A DNA stretch of 64,000 bases from Spirochaetaceae bacterium (GTDB lineage Bacteria; Spirochaetota; Spirochaetia; Treponematales; Breznakiellaceae): contig JAITKV010000034.1 of the NCBI GenBank assembly GCA_031278215.1, positions 55,525 through 119,524 on the forward strand, written 5' to 3'. The stretch's first letter is position 1; each line of letters opens with the position of its first letter. This document shows positions 9,072 to 16,995 of the stretch, piece by piece. Position numbers and translations under genes: made by a program. The notes beneath the pieces were generated by a model. The model made no database searches, was not told where the DNA came from, and saw nothing but the letters and a program-made list of their open reading frames with translations.

Positions 9072-10331
9072 CTAAAAAAATTCCCGTCTTAACCACTCCG
9101 TCAATCGGCCAAAGAGGGGCGTGGCGCCCCGTTCGGCCCTTCCCTTAGGTCCGGTCCGTTCACCGCCGTTCTGCTGTTCCCGTTCGTTCCCTTCTATTAC
9201 CAGCCCCACCGCGGTTGAATACGCCGGGTTCCGGTATTCTTCTACCAATCCTCCCACCGGCAGGGGAAACCCAAGACGGGCAGGAAGCTTAAAAATTTCC
9301 GAGGCCAATTCCGCCGCGCCGGGAAGCTGGGAGGCGCCGCCGGTAAGGACCACGCCCCCTCCCAGGGGGCGGGAAAGGGTAAGCTTATCAAGCTTCTCTT
9401 TAATCATAAAAAACAGTTCTTCTATCCGGGGCTGAATAACCTCTTCAATCCCGGAGCGGGGAATAGAAAGGGGCGGCCTGCCCCCCACCCCGGGGACAAT
9501 GATGTCCTCATTCCCCGCATAGGCCCCTTCCCAGCAGCTTCCCGCCTCAAGTTTAATTTTTTCCGCGGTTTCAAACGAAATATTTTTTATGATGGAAATA
9601 TCGCTGGTTACCTGGGTTCCCCCCGCGGGTATGGTGGTGGTGGAATAGGGGGCGCCTTCGGAATACACCAGTACGTCCGTGGTACCCCCGCCCATGTCGA
9701 TCAGGGCCACCCCCAGATCCTTTTCTTCTTTTGTAAGCACCGCCCTGCCTGCGGCCAGAGATTTAAGGACCAGCCCGTCTACCCGAAAGCCGGCCCGGTT
9801 AACGCATTTAACCAAATTCTGGGCCCCCGTAACGGAACAGGTGATAATATGAACCTCCGCTTCCAGCCGCACTCCAATCATGTCCAGGGGATCCCGAATT
9901 CCCTTTTGATTGTCCACTATGTAGGTTTGGGGGATTAATTCCAGAACCTGCCGGTCCATGGGGATCACCACCGCCCGGGCCGCCTCCAAAACCCGCAGTA
10001 TATCCTCTTCCCCTATTTCCCTGGTTTCGCGGTTTTTTCCCGTCACCGCCACCACCCCCCGGGAATTGATGCCGTCGATGTGGCTGCCTCCAATCCCGGT
10101 CCAGGCGTTGTGGACCTCCCGACCGCTCATCATTTCCGCGGCCTCAATGGCCGCCCCCACGGAACGGAGGGTAGCTTCGATATTCACCACCACCCCCTTG
10201 CGCAGACCCGTGGAGGGACTGGTCCCCACGCCGGTTATCTCCAGACCGCCGGATTCGTCCCGTTCCCCGATGACGGCGCACACCTTGGTGGTACCTATAT
10301 CCAGGCCGACAACTAAACCATCACTAGCCAG
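9072..10331 (-). CDS. ftsA: Cell division protein FtsA, likely started at CTG
   Basis: Actin-fold protein that anchors FtsZ to the membrane. The reading frame carries the full phosphate-1 motif VVGLDIGTTKVCAVIGE only if translation begins upstream of the first ordinary start (GTG at 10283, which would cut inside the motif). An AGGAGG at 10338-10343 lies six bases before an in-frame CTG at 10329-10331, giving 419 residues beginning (L/M)ASDGLVVGLDIG. An ATT one codon further up is less well spaced. The phosphate-2 block ALIDMGGGTTDVLVY, VVLTGGASQLPG and a C-terminal amphipathic GRLTEWLRREFF membrane-targeting helix are visible. The CTG lies within the last codons of ftsQ, an 8-nt overlap. Confidence 0.9.
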   Translation of the reverse strand: MASDGLVVGLDIGTTKVCAVIGERDESGGLEITGVGTSPSTGLRKGVVVNIEATLRSVGAAIEAAEMMSGREVHNAWTGIGGSHIDGINSRGVVAVTGKNRETREIGEEDILRVLEAARAVVIPMDRQVLELIPQTYIVDNQKGIRDPLDMIGVRLEAEVHIITCSVTGAQNLVKCVNRAGFRVDGLVLKSLAAGRAVLTKEEKDLGVALIDMGGGTTDVLVYSEGAPYSTTTIPAGGTQVTSDISIIKNISFETAEKIKLEAGSCWEGAYAGNEDIIVPGVGGRPPLSIPRSGIEEVIQPRIEELFFMIKEKLDKLTLSRPLGGGVVLTGGASQLPGAAELASEIFKLPARLGFPLPVGGLVEEYRNPAYSTAVGLVIEGNEREQQNGGERTGPKGRAERGATPLFGRLTEWLRREFF

Positions 10332-11142
10332 AATAGGCCTCCTTTATCTTATACGAAGCGGTACCGGTCCTAAAATCTATCTCTTCAATGCTGCGGGACC
10401 GGGCGGAAAGAACGTCCAGCATCAACAACATGTACCGCAGGGTTTCTTCGTTAATGTCCTGGCCCATCCGTACCTTTACTCCGCCGTGGACGGGGTACAC
10501 CGTTAAATCGTATCCGTCGTAGTTTCTGCCGTTAATGCGGATCTCCGAAATGGCCGCCAGCAGTTCCGGCGCCTCTCTGGTTAGGGTTTCCAGTTCCGTA
10601 AAAAGGGAACTGTATATCCGGGGAAGCTTCATGCCGGGAAAAACCCTTTCCAGCATAAGCCCGGAAATTACCGGCAGGGCTTCTCTTTCCCGAAACCCTT
10701 CCCGGCCCACGCTGAAGATCATGCCGTCGCCGTCTATGAGGGCCGGAAACATCCGCCTTCCTTCTTCCACAAAGGCCATGGCCGCGGCCCGGCGGGGTTC
10801 CAGGATCAGTTCCACCCGGTTAGGAAAATGCTTTATCACCCGGGCGGAACGGATCGCCGGCAAAACCAGCAGGGCCCGTTCCGCCGCCTGGGCGTTTACG
10901 GTCATATACGACGAGTGGTTCCCGATCCCCGCCAGGGCCAGCACCGCCCCTTCGTCAATTCCCGAAACGCCCGACACTTCCACCTTGGCAAGGGGCATAC
11001 AGGGGCTGACGCCGAAAAGCCAGATAAGCTCCACCAGCAGGATTACCCCGATCATCACCAGGATCCGCTTTAAAACTTTATCCCCCGGCGAAACGGAAGA
11101 CCTGGGGCTTATTTCTTCTTCATACAAAAAACCGCTAGACAT
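10324..11142 (-). CDS. ftsQ: Cell division protein FtsQ/DivIB
   Basis: Bitopic division protein, 272 residues from the ATG at 11142, which has GGAGG seven bases upstream (a longer reading from 11178 has no such site). A cytoplasmic tail of about 25 residues is followed by one membrane segment (ILVMIGVILLVELIWLFGVS). The POTRA domain comes next (LAKVEVSGVSGIDEGAVLAL, then VLPAIRSARVIKHFPNRVEL), followed by the FtsQ beta domain. It overlaps the ftsW stop by 8 nt and is itself overlapped by the proposed ftsA start. FtsQ recruits FtsL and FtsB-type partners to the septum. Confidence 0.85.
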   Translation of the reverse strand: MSSGFLYEEEISPRSSVSPGDKVLKRILVMIGVILLVELIWLFGVSPCMPLAKVEVSGVSGIDEGAVLALAGIGNHSSYMTVNAQAAERALLVLPAIRSARVIKHFPNRVELILEPRRAAAMAFVEEGRRMFPALIDGDGMIFSVGREGFREREALPVISGLMLERVFPGMKLPRIYSSLFTELETLTREAPELLAAISEIRINGRNYDGYDLTVYPVHGGVKVRMGQDINEETLRYMLLMLDVLSARSRSIEEIDFRTGTASYKIKEAYSG

Positions 11143-12262
11143 GCGCCGCCTCCCGTGAATTGTTAACCAGCATACCACACATGATTAAGGTTGTGGCCAA
11201 AGAAGATCCCCCGGCAGAAAAAAACGGCAGCGGTATCCCCGTGGCGGGAAGGGCCCCGATTATAACCGCCACGTTTAAAAGCATCTGGGAAAGGATCATG
11301 GCGCCCAGGCCAAAACTTAAAAGCCGCCGAAAGGCGCCGGGGCTTTTCATAACACAGCGATAAACGGCAAAGGCAAACATTCCAAAGAGGACAAAAAACA
11401 GCGCCACCCCGATAAAACCCATTTCTTCCGCAAAGGACGCAAAAATAAAATCCGAGTGTATCTCCGGGACGCTGTTAATCTTTCTGGTTCCCTGGCCTAT
11501 GCCCTTGCCCCAAAATCCGCCGGCGCCGACGGTAAGGATGCTGGACCGCACCTGATACCCCGCCCCCAGGGGGTCCCATTCGGGCCAAATAAAACTGATA
11601 AACCGCCGCAGCCGGTGTTCCCGGGTTAACACAAAAAAGACCGACAGGGGAAGAAAGATTAACGCGGCCCCGAAGAAATAACGCAGCCTAAGGCCCGCCA
11701 TATAAAAAATCGTTAGGGCGTTAACCAGAATAAAGAAGGCGGTGGAAAAATTGTTTTGCATGTAGATCAGGGCAAAGAAGATTACCGTGATCATGGTAGG
11801 AGGCAGCACCCCGGCGGAAAAAGAATCCAGCCGGTCGTTTTTTTTGTCAAAAATATGGGCCAGATAGAAGGGCAGTACCAGCTTAACCAGTTCCGAAGGC
11901 TGGTAGGTGGAAGAACCCAGCCGTATCCAGCGGGTAGCGCCGTTCTTCATTATTCCGACGCCCGGAACAAAGGTTAGGGCGCAAAGCAGTATGGTTCCAA
12001 ACACGATGGGCTGTATCCAGATCCGCAGCAGTTCAAGATTTACCCGGGAAACCAGGAAAAAGAGAATAAAGCCAAAGGCCGCCAGCGCCGCCTGGCGGGA
12101 GATAAAATAAAGACTGTTCCCAAAAAAACGGCCCGCAAAGGCATAGGAGGCGGAATACAGGGTTACCAGCCCCACCCCGGTAAAAAGCAAAATGGAGGCA
12201 ATTAAAAGCTCGTCGGGACGATTTTTATTTCCGGCCCTTTCCATTATCAGTTGCGGCTGCAT
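11135..12262 (-). CDS. ftsW: SEDS peptidoglycan polymerase FtsW
   Basis: Multi-pass membrane glycosyltransferase of the FtsW/RodA/SpoVE family, 375 residues from the ATG at 12262. Family motifs include LYSASYAFAG near the N-terminus, GATRWIRLGSSTYQPSELVK (the conserved WI.(L)G....QPSE segment), GYQVRSSILTVGAGGFWGKG, HSDFIFASFAEEMGFIG and TGIPLPFFSAGGSS. About ten membrane segments can be counted. It polymerises lipid II at the septum with a class B PBP; no such PBP (ftsI) lies in this cluster. It follows mraY by 8 nt. Confidence 0.93.
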   Translation of the reverse strand: MQPQLIMERAGNKNRPDELLIASILLFTGVGLVTLYSASYAFAGRFFGNSLYFISRQAALAAFGFILFFLVSRVNLELLRIWIQPIVFGTILLCALTFVPGVGIMKNGATRWIRLGSSTYQPSELVKLVLPFYLAHIFDKKNDRLDSFSAGVLPPTMITVIFFALIYMQNNFSTAFFILVNALTIFYMAGLRLRYFFGAALIFLPLSVFFVLTREHRLRRFISFIWPEWDPLGAGYQVRSSILTVGAGGFWGKGIGQGTRKINSVPEIHSDFIFASFAEEMGFIGVALFFVLFGMFAFAVYRCVMKSPGAFRRLLSFGLGAMILSQMLLNVAVIIGALPATGIPLPFFSAGGSSLATTLIMCGMLVNNSREAAHV

Positions 12263-12270
12263 TCGGCTTC

Positions 12271-13350
12271 CTACTGTATCTTTAGGGTTGAAAGGGCAAT
12301 AATTGCAAAAAGCGCCCCCAGTATCCAAAAGCGGATAACCACTTTATTTTCCTCCCACCCCAGCAATTCAAAATGATGATGCAGGGGCGCCATTTTAAAG
12401 ATCCTCTTCTTTAACAGTTTAAACGATAAAACCTGAAGGATCACCGACGCCGCTTCCACCACAAAAACCCCGCCGATGATCAGTATAAGAATTTCTTTTT
12501 TTATGATAAGAGAAATGGTAGCTATAAGCCCCCCCAAAGAAAGGCTTCCCACATCCCCCATGAATACCTCCGCGGGGTGGGCGTTAAACCATAGAAAGCC
12601 CACACAGGCCCCCACCGCCGCCAGGCAGAACACGGTTAGCTCCCCGGCCCCTTCGACATGCGGAATACCCAGGTAGGCGGAAAAATCGGCCCGGCCGGAA
12701 AGGTAGCTTAAAATTCCCAAAGTTATGAACACCCAGATAAGCAGTCCGGTGGCAAGCCCGTCAAGGCCGTCGGTAAGATTAACCGCGTTGGATTCCCCCA
12801 CCAAAAGCAATACCGCAAAGGGAACCCAAAAGGGGCCCATATCCAGAACGGGGTTTTTAAAAAAGGGCAGATACAGATAGCTGGTTTCTTCTCCCCCGGC
12901 AAAATACAGGATCAACGCCACCGTCAGGGCCACCGCTATTTGGGCGCCGAATTTAACCCACCCGGGAAGGCCGTCGGCGTTCTTTCGGGTTATCTTTAAA
13001 AAATCGTCCACATATCCAATGGCGCTAAACGCAAGCAAGGAACCCAGACAAAGCAAAACTTTAAAATTATACAGATCCTGCCAAAGCAGAACGGAAATGA
13101 AAATGGACAGAACGATCATAACCCCGCCCATGGTGGGGGTTCCCCCCTTTTTAAAATGGCTTTGGGGGCCGTCGTCCCGAATGGACTGGCCCAGCCGAAG
13201 CTTCTGGAAACCTTCGATAATCCGCGGCCCCAGGAGGTAGCAGAGGAGCAGGGTTGTTAAGGCCCCGTACGCGCCCCGGAAGGTTAAATATTGAAATACA
13301 TTCAGGGGCGTAAAATATTTGACCAGGGGATAGACAAATTTAAGGAACAT
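12271..13350 (-). CDS. mraY: Phospho-N-acetylmuramoyl-pentapeptide transferase MraY
   Basis: Transfers phospho-MurNAc-pentapeptide to undecaprenyl phosphate to form lipid I; 359 residues with about ten membrane segments. Diagnostic stretches are KKGGTPTMGGVMI, the aspartate pair in GYVDDFLKITRKN, NAVNLTDGLDGLATG, FMGDVGSLSLGG and the MAPLHHHFELLGW histidine motif near the C-terminus. The N-terminal FRGAYGALTTLLLCYLLGP is typical. It overlaps murF by 11 nt. Confidence 0.97.
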   Translation of the reverse strand: MFLKFVYPLVKYFTPLNVFQYLTFRGAYGALTTLLLCYLLGPRIIEGFQKLRLGQSIRDDGPQSHFKKGGTPTMGGVMIVLSIFISVLLWQDLYNFKVLLCLGSLLAFSAIGYVDDFLKITRKNADGLPGWVKFGAQIAVALTVALILYFAGGEETSYLYLPFFKNPVLDMGPFWVPFAVLLLVGESNAVNLTDGLDGLATGLLIWVFITLGILSYLSGRADFSAYLGIPHVEGAGELTVFCLAAVGACVGFLWFNAHPAEVFMGDVGSLSLGGLIATISLIIKKEILILIIGGVFVVEAASVILQVLSFKLLKKRIFKMAPLHHHFELLGWEENKVVIRFWILGALFAIIALSTLKIQ

Positions 13351-14746
13351 CCGGAACCTCCTGCAACAGAACCGTTCCGGTAAGTTCCTCCAGGGCGCAG
13401 CCCCGGGAACCCTTTAGCAGCACCAGGTCCCCGGCCCGGACCTGTTCCCGGGCCCGGACCTTTAGGGCGTCCATGGTCCGGGCGTAAAAAAACGGAACCC
13501 GCCGTTCTTCCAGCGCCTTTGCCGCCCCCTTCATTTCCTTCCCGTACAGGAAGATAAGGTCCGCCCGGGAAGAGGCCAGTTGTTCTCCAAGTTTTTTATG
13601 GGCCCCCTCTTCATGGTCCCCCAGTTCCAGCATGGACCCCATGACGTACACCCGGCGGCCGGGCCAGGAAAGGCCGTCGCAGAATGCCAGGGCCTCGGCG
13701 GTGGAATCGGGATTGGCGTTATAGCAGTCCCGGATAACCGTGGTCTTTCCCCGGAGCACCTCGCTGCGGCCAAAAAGACCCTGTACCGATTCAAGGCCCT
13801 CCCGGATCGAGGGGCCCCCTATCCCGGCCTCCCCCGCCAGGGCCGCGGCGGCCAGGGCATTCTGCACATTGTGCCTGCCTGGAAGACCAAGGCGGGCGGG
13901 GACCCCCTCCCAGACAATTTCCGTCCCCCCCAGACCCTGGTCATGGACCGCGGTAAGCTTTCCCGACGCCTCAAGATTCTTTTGTCCGTAAAAAACAATC
14001 TTTCCTTTAACATCCCGGGCCAGATAGTCCCGAAAAGGATCGTCCTCCGGAATAAGGGCGGTTTCCGTTCCGGTAAACCGCGAAAAAATATCCTTTTTTT
14101 CCCCGGCGATGGCTTCCATGCTGCCCAGAATCCCGATATGGGCCGGGCCGATATTGGTGATAAGCGCGATATGGGGCCTAAGCACCGCGGCAAGCTCCGC
14201 CATCTCTCCCTTTCTGTTCATGCCCGCCTCAAAAATCCCCATCTCATGATGATCCCGCACCTCAAAGGCCGCCAGGGGCAGGCCCGTTTCGGAATTAAGG
14301 TTTCCCGGATTCATCACCACCTTTTTTTCCCGCCGGGCCATGGCGGCGCTTATTTCCTTGGTGGTGGTTTTACCGGAGGAACCGGTAATGCCGATTTTAA
14401 GGAGCCGGGGAAAGGTATCCAGATACGCCGCGGCCAGATCCTGCAGCGCCTTTAAAGTGTCTTCTACCACCAGCAATACGCCCGCGGAGGAACCGGGATC
14501 CCAGTTCGCTTCTTTCATACCCCGGGGGCTCACCAGGGCCGCGGCGGCCCCGGCCCGGAACGCCTGGGAAAGGTACCGGTGCCCTTCGGTCTTTAATCCC
14601 CCCAGGGCCACAAACAGGGCCCCCTCCGACACCTTCCGGGAATCGATGGCCACCGACCGGAATCCCCCTTCCGCGTCCGGGGGAAGAAGCCGGGCCCCCA
14701 GGGCTTCGGCGGCGCTCCGGTAATCCATCAAAAAGGGCTTGTTCAT
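13340..14746 (-). CDS. murF: UDP-MurNAc-tripeptide:D-Ala-D-Ala ligase MurF
   Basis: Cytoplasmic Mur ligase, 468 residues. The N-terminal substrate domain has AIDSRKVSEGALFVALGG, the ATP-binding GITGSSGKTTTKE lies near 118-130, followed by NSETGLPLAAFE, EAGMNRKGEM and ALITNIGPAHIGILGS. The C-terminal domain contains IRDCYNANPDSTAEAL and MGSMLELGDHEEGAHK, and ends with LLKGSRGCALEEL. No murE, murD, murG or murC is nearby. It overlaps both the ftsL-like gene (4 nt) and mraY (11 nt). Confidence 0.96.
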   Translation of the reverse strand: MNKPFLMDYRSAAEALGARLLPPDAEGGFRSVAIDSRKVSEGALFVALGGLKTEGHRYLSQAFRAGAAAALVSPRGMKEANWDPGSSAGVLLVVEDTLKALQDLAAAYLDTFPRLLKIGITGSSGKTTTKEISAAMARREKKVVMNPGNLNSETGLPLAAFEVRDHHEMGIFEAGMNRKGEMAELAAVLRPHIALITNIGPAHIGILGSMEAIAGEKKDIFSRFTGTETALIPEDDPFRDYLARDVKGKIVFYGQKNLEASGKLTAVHDQGLGGTEIVWEGVPARLGLPGRHNVQNALAAAALAGEAGIGGPSIREGLESVQGLFGRSEVLRGKTTVIRDCYNANPDSTAEALAFCDGLSWPGRRVYVMGSMLELGDHEEGAHKKLGEQLASSRADLIFLYGKEMKGAAKALEERRVPFFYARTMDALKVRAREQVRAGDLVLLKGSRGCALEELTGTVLLQEVPDVP

Positions 14747-15042
14747 TCTACACTCCCGTACAGCCCCTTGCCCCCGTCGATGGAGATTTGAAGCACCTCT
14801 TCGGGCTGTTTTTTATTTAGCCCCAGTTCATTGCGGGCAATATGCTCTATTCTGTCGGGAGAAGAAAGAAACGCGATGCCGGCGATAAGCCGCTTGTTGT
14901 TTTCCACCCACTCTTCCTGGGTTTTTTCCAATGTGGCAATTTCCCGTTCTAAATCGCCGTACCGGGAAGACTGCCAGGCTGCCAGGCCCAAAAAGCAGGG
15001 GACGGAAAGAACCGCCATGTAAAACAAGAACCGACGCGTCAT
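14743..15042 (-). CDS. ftsL: FtsL-like septal protein
   Basis: A 99-residue bitopic protein with one N-terminal membrane segment (FLFYMAVLSVPCFLGLAAW) followed by a coiled coil (DLEREIATLEKTQEEWVENN) and IEHIARNELGLNKKQPEEVL, the short helix motif shared by FtsL and FtsB/DivIC proteins. Its place between rsmH and murF is that of ftsL in dcw clusters. Overlaps of 4 nt on both sides tie it to its neighbours. FtsL and FtsB are hard to separate on sequence; position favours FtsL. Confidence 0.75.
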   Translation of the reverse strand: MTRRFLFYMAVLSVPCFLGLAAWQSSRYGDLEREIATLEKTQEEWVENNKRLIAGIAFLSSPDRIEHIARNELGLNKKQPEEVLQISIDGGKGLYGSVE

Positions 15043-16019
15043 AGATGCACCCCAGAGTCATGAATTTTTTCGACCGCCCGGAATTTCGCGCTCCGGGAGG
15101 GGGGATTTTTCCGGCGTTCCTCTTCCCCGGCGCATACCACTTTCCGGGTAAGAATATTCACTTTGCGGATCCCCCCACATCTACATATCGGCGCTTCCGG
15201 GGGGCAGGTGCAGTCCTTATTTTTTTGCCGAAAAAAGTGTTTTACCTCCCGGTCTTCCCCCGAATGGAAGCTTATGACCCCCATCCGGCCTCCGGCCTTA
15301 AGCACTCCCAGGGCATTTTCCAGTAACGCCGGAAGCCCCTCCACTTCGCCGTTAACAGCGATCCGCAGGGCCATAAAAGTCCGGGTAGCCGGATGGATAG
15401 GCCCCCGGCGGTACGCTCCGGGCACCGAAGAGGACACCAGGTCTGCCAAAGCCGCGGTGGTGCTTACCGGGCCCCGTTTTTTCGCGGCCCCCAGGGCCGC
15501 GGCGATGCGCCGGGAATGCCGCTCCCCCCCCCGGAAGTAAAGCAGGTCCGCCAATTCTTTTTCCCCCAAGGAGGCGATCAGATCCGCCGCGGTTTTTCCC
15601 CGGGATCTGTCGATCCGCATATCCAGGTATTCGTCCCGTAAAAAACTAAAGCCCCGGTTGGATTTTTCGTAATGATAAAGGCTTATCCCTAAATCAAAGA
15701 GGATCGTATCGGGTTTATCCAGGTCCGCCGGGTAGGACGAAAAAAAATCCTGGGACCAGCAATTATAATACCGCACCCGGCCGCCGTACTTGTCCAGCCG
15801 CCGCCGGGCCCGTTCTTGTATTTCTTCGTCCGCATCTATGCCCACAAGCCGCAGGGTGGGAAAGCGTTCAAGAAAAGCGCCGCCATGCCCCCCTTCGCCC
15901 AGGGTAGCGTCCACCATGAGTTCCCCTTCTTTCCGGGGCGCAAGGTAGTGAATTGTTTCTTCCAGCAGCACCGGAGTATGGAACATTTCCATACCCGCCC
16001 TCCCTTCGGGGTTTTTCAA
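15039..16019 (-). CDS. rsmH: 16S rRNA (cytosine-1402-N4)-methyltransferase RsmH (MraW)
   Basis: SAM-dependent methyltransferase acting on the ribosomal P site, 326 residues. The N-terminus has FHTPVLLEETIHYLAP and DATLGEGGHGGAFLERFP (SAM loop), then ILFDLGISLYHYEKSNRGFS. The C-terminal part has ALRIAVNGE, GVISFHSGEDREVKHFFRQK, a C-x-C...C-x-C cluster (DCTCPPEAPICRCGG) and NPPSRSAKFRAVEK. It starts in a 4-nt overlap with mraZ. Standard second gene of the dcw cluster. Confidence 0.96.
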   Translation of the reverse strand: MKNPEGRAGMEMFHTPVLLEETIHYLAPRKEGELMVDATLGEGGHGGAFLERFPTLRLVGIDADEEIQERARRRLDKYGGRVRYYNCWSQDFFSSYPADLDKPDTILFDLGISLYHYEKSNRGFSFLRDEYLDMRIDRSRGKTAADLIASLGEKELADLLYFRGGERHSRRIAAALGAAKKRGPVSTTAALADLVSSSVPGAYRRGPIHPATRTFMALRIAVNGEVEGLPALLENALGVLKAGGRMGVISFHSGEDREVKHFFRQKNKDCTCPPEAPICRCGGIRKVNILTRKVVCAGEEERRKNPPSRSAKFRAVEKIHDSGVHL

Positions 16020-16462
16020 TACAGATTCAGGGGCCCCATCTCCTCAAGGACGTCCACTATCTGTTCATCGATCATCTGTTCATACGCGGTGTACCGCTCC
16101 GCATCCCATATTTCAATGCGGTTGCCGTCGCTGGCCACAATGCAATCCTTGCCCAGGGCGGCAAAATCCCGCAGCTTCTGGGGCAGGGCAATACGGCCCG
16201 CCTTGTCGATCTCGGCCTCGTAGGTGGAAAAAATAAAGCGGTGATGCACCATATCGGTCTTTTTGATTGACATGGACGCGGCGTTTCGCAGCCTGGCGGA
16301 AACTTTTTCCCACCGGGAAGGGGTATGGGCCCAGATGCAGCGCTCGATCCCCTTTGTCAAAACCAAAAGATTTTCGGGTATCCCCTCCCTAAACCGGGCC
16401 GGTATGCTTATCCTGCCCTTGTCGTCCAAAGTTGCCGGATACTCGCCGCTCGCCAATGTCAT
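16016..16462 (-). CDS. mraZ: Transcriptional regulator MraZ
   Basis: AbrB-fold DNA-binding protein, 148 residues, with two tandem MraZ halves: YPATLDDKGRISIPARFRE near 8-26 and EAEIDKAGRIALPQKLRDF near 83-101, both with the D-K/A-GR-(I)-x-(I/L)P core. It represses its own dcw operon in E. coli and other bacteria by binding repeated TGGG-type boxes. Four 10-bp repeats directly upstream of this gene fit such a site. First gene of the long leftward cluster. Confidence 0.95.
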   Translation of the reverse strand: MTLASGEYPATLDDKGRISIPARFREGIPENLLVLTKGIERCIWAHTPSRWEKVSARLRNAASMSIKKTDMVHHRFIFSTYEAEIDKAGRIALPQKLRDFAALGKDCIVASDGNRIEIWDAERYTAYEQMIDEQIVDVLEEMGPLNLY

Positions 16463-16502
16463 AACACTTTTTCCTACTTTATTCCACTATATCCCACTCA
16501 TT
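16463..16502 (-). promoter_or_regulatory. MraZ operator: four 10-bp direct repeats
   Basis: Read on the minus strand, the 40 bases before the mraZ ATG are four units spaced exactly 10 bp apart: AGTGGGATAT, AGTGGAATAA, AGTAGGAAAA and AGTGTT. The first three are close to the (G)TGGGN-type MraZ box of characterised dcw operons. The repeats start at the predicted transcription start, so a ring of MraZ bound here would block promoter clearance and also cover the ribosome-binding region. Confidence 0.75.
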
Positions 16503-16506
16503 CTCA

Positions 16507-16534
16507 TTATTACGGGCTTTTTCATTCCGGTCAA
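16507..16534 (-). promoter_or_regulatory. Sigma70 promoter of the mraZ (dcw) operon
   Basis: Minus-strand -35 TTGACC (16529-16534) and -10 TAATAA (16507-16512) with a 16-bp spacer; shifting the -10 by one base gives AATAAT with 17 bp. The expected start is near 16500, just before the MraZ repeats. Confidence 0.7.
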
Positions 16535-16654
16535 GCTTATTTATCAGAAAAAGCATTATGGCCAGTAGATTTTTTTAAATTTTACTTAATATGTGTTTAG
16601 TATAATCCTATTGCCGGCGCCTTTTTGTTCTGTTATGCTGTTAAAGGGCAAAAA

Positions 16655-16918
16655 ATGTTTTTTGAAGAATTTTACATCGTCTTCCCCGAGGGGGACGTTC
16701 AAGAAGTACCCGGAAGGCTTCCCTTTAATACCCTGGTGGACATGAACGGCCGCGTACTGGACCTTCCCCTGCCAAGTTCCAAGATGATTGTCTTCCGGGT
16801 AACAAGGATAAAAACCAACGAAAACAAGGGAAGCCGCGAAACCTTTCATTACCTGGAACTGATGAGCGCCGAAGAACTTGTCCCCTATGCAAAAAACATC
16901 CATACCCGGGTTGAGTGA
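16655..16918 (+). CDS. Small conserved-looking protein of unknown function
   Basis: An 87-residue reading frame from the ATG at 16655 (AAAGGG about 7 nt upstream); a TTG at 16625 is in frame but less likely. A TATAAT at 16601-16606 is a plausible -10 box, though the -35 is weak. The protein is neither secreted nor membrane-bound; it has a compact beta-rich look (FYIVFPEGDVQEVPGRL, LVDMNGRVLDLPLPSSKMIV, FRVTRIKTNEN, ETFHYLELMSAEELVPYA). I do not recognise the family. It is divergent from mraZ and shares its intergenic region. Confidence 0.7.
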   Translation: MFFEEFYIVFPEGDVQEVPGRLPFNTLVDMNGRVLDLPLPSSKMIVFRVTRIKTNENKGSRETFHYLELMSAEELVPYAKNIHTRVE

Positions 16919-16995
16919 TTTTCCGGTACCGCAGCAGCGGCGCAACGGCGGCGCAACGGCGGGCAGACGGCGCCCCTTTATCCGAACCTGCGGAC

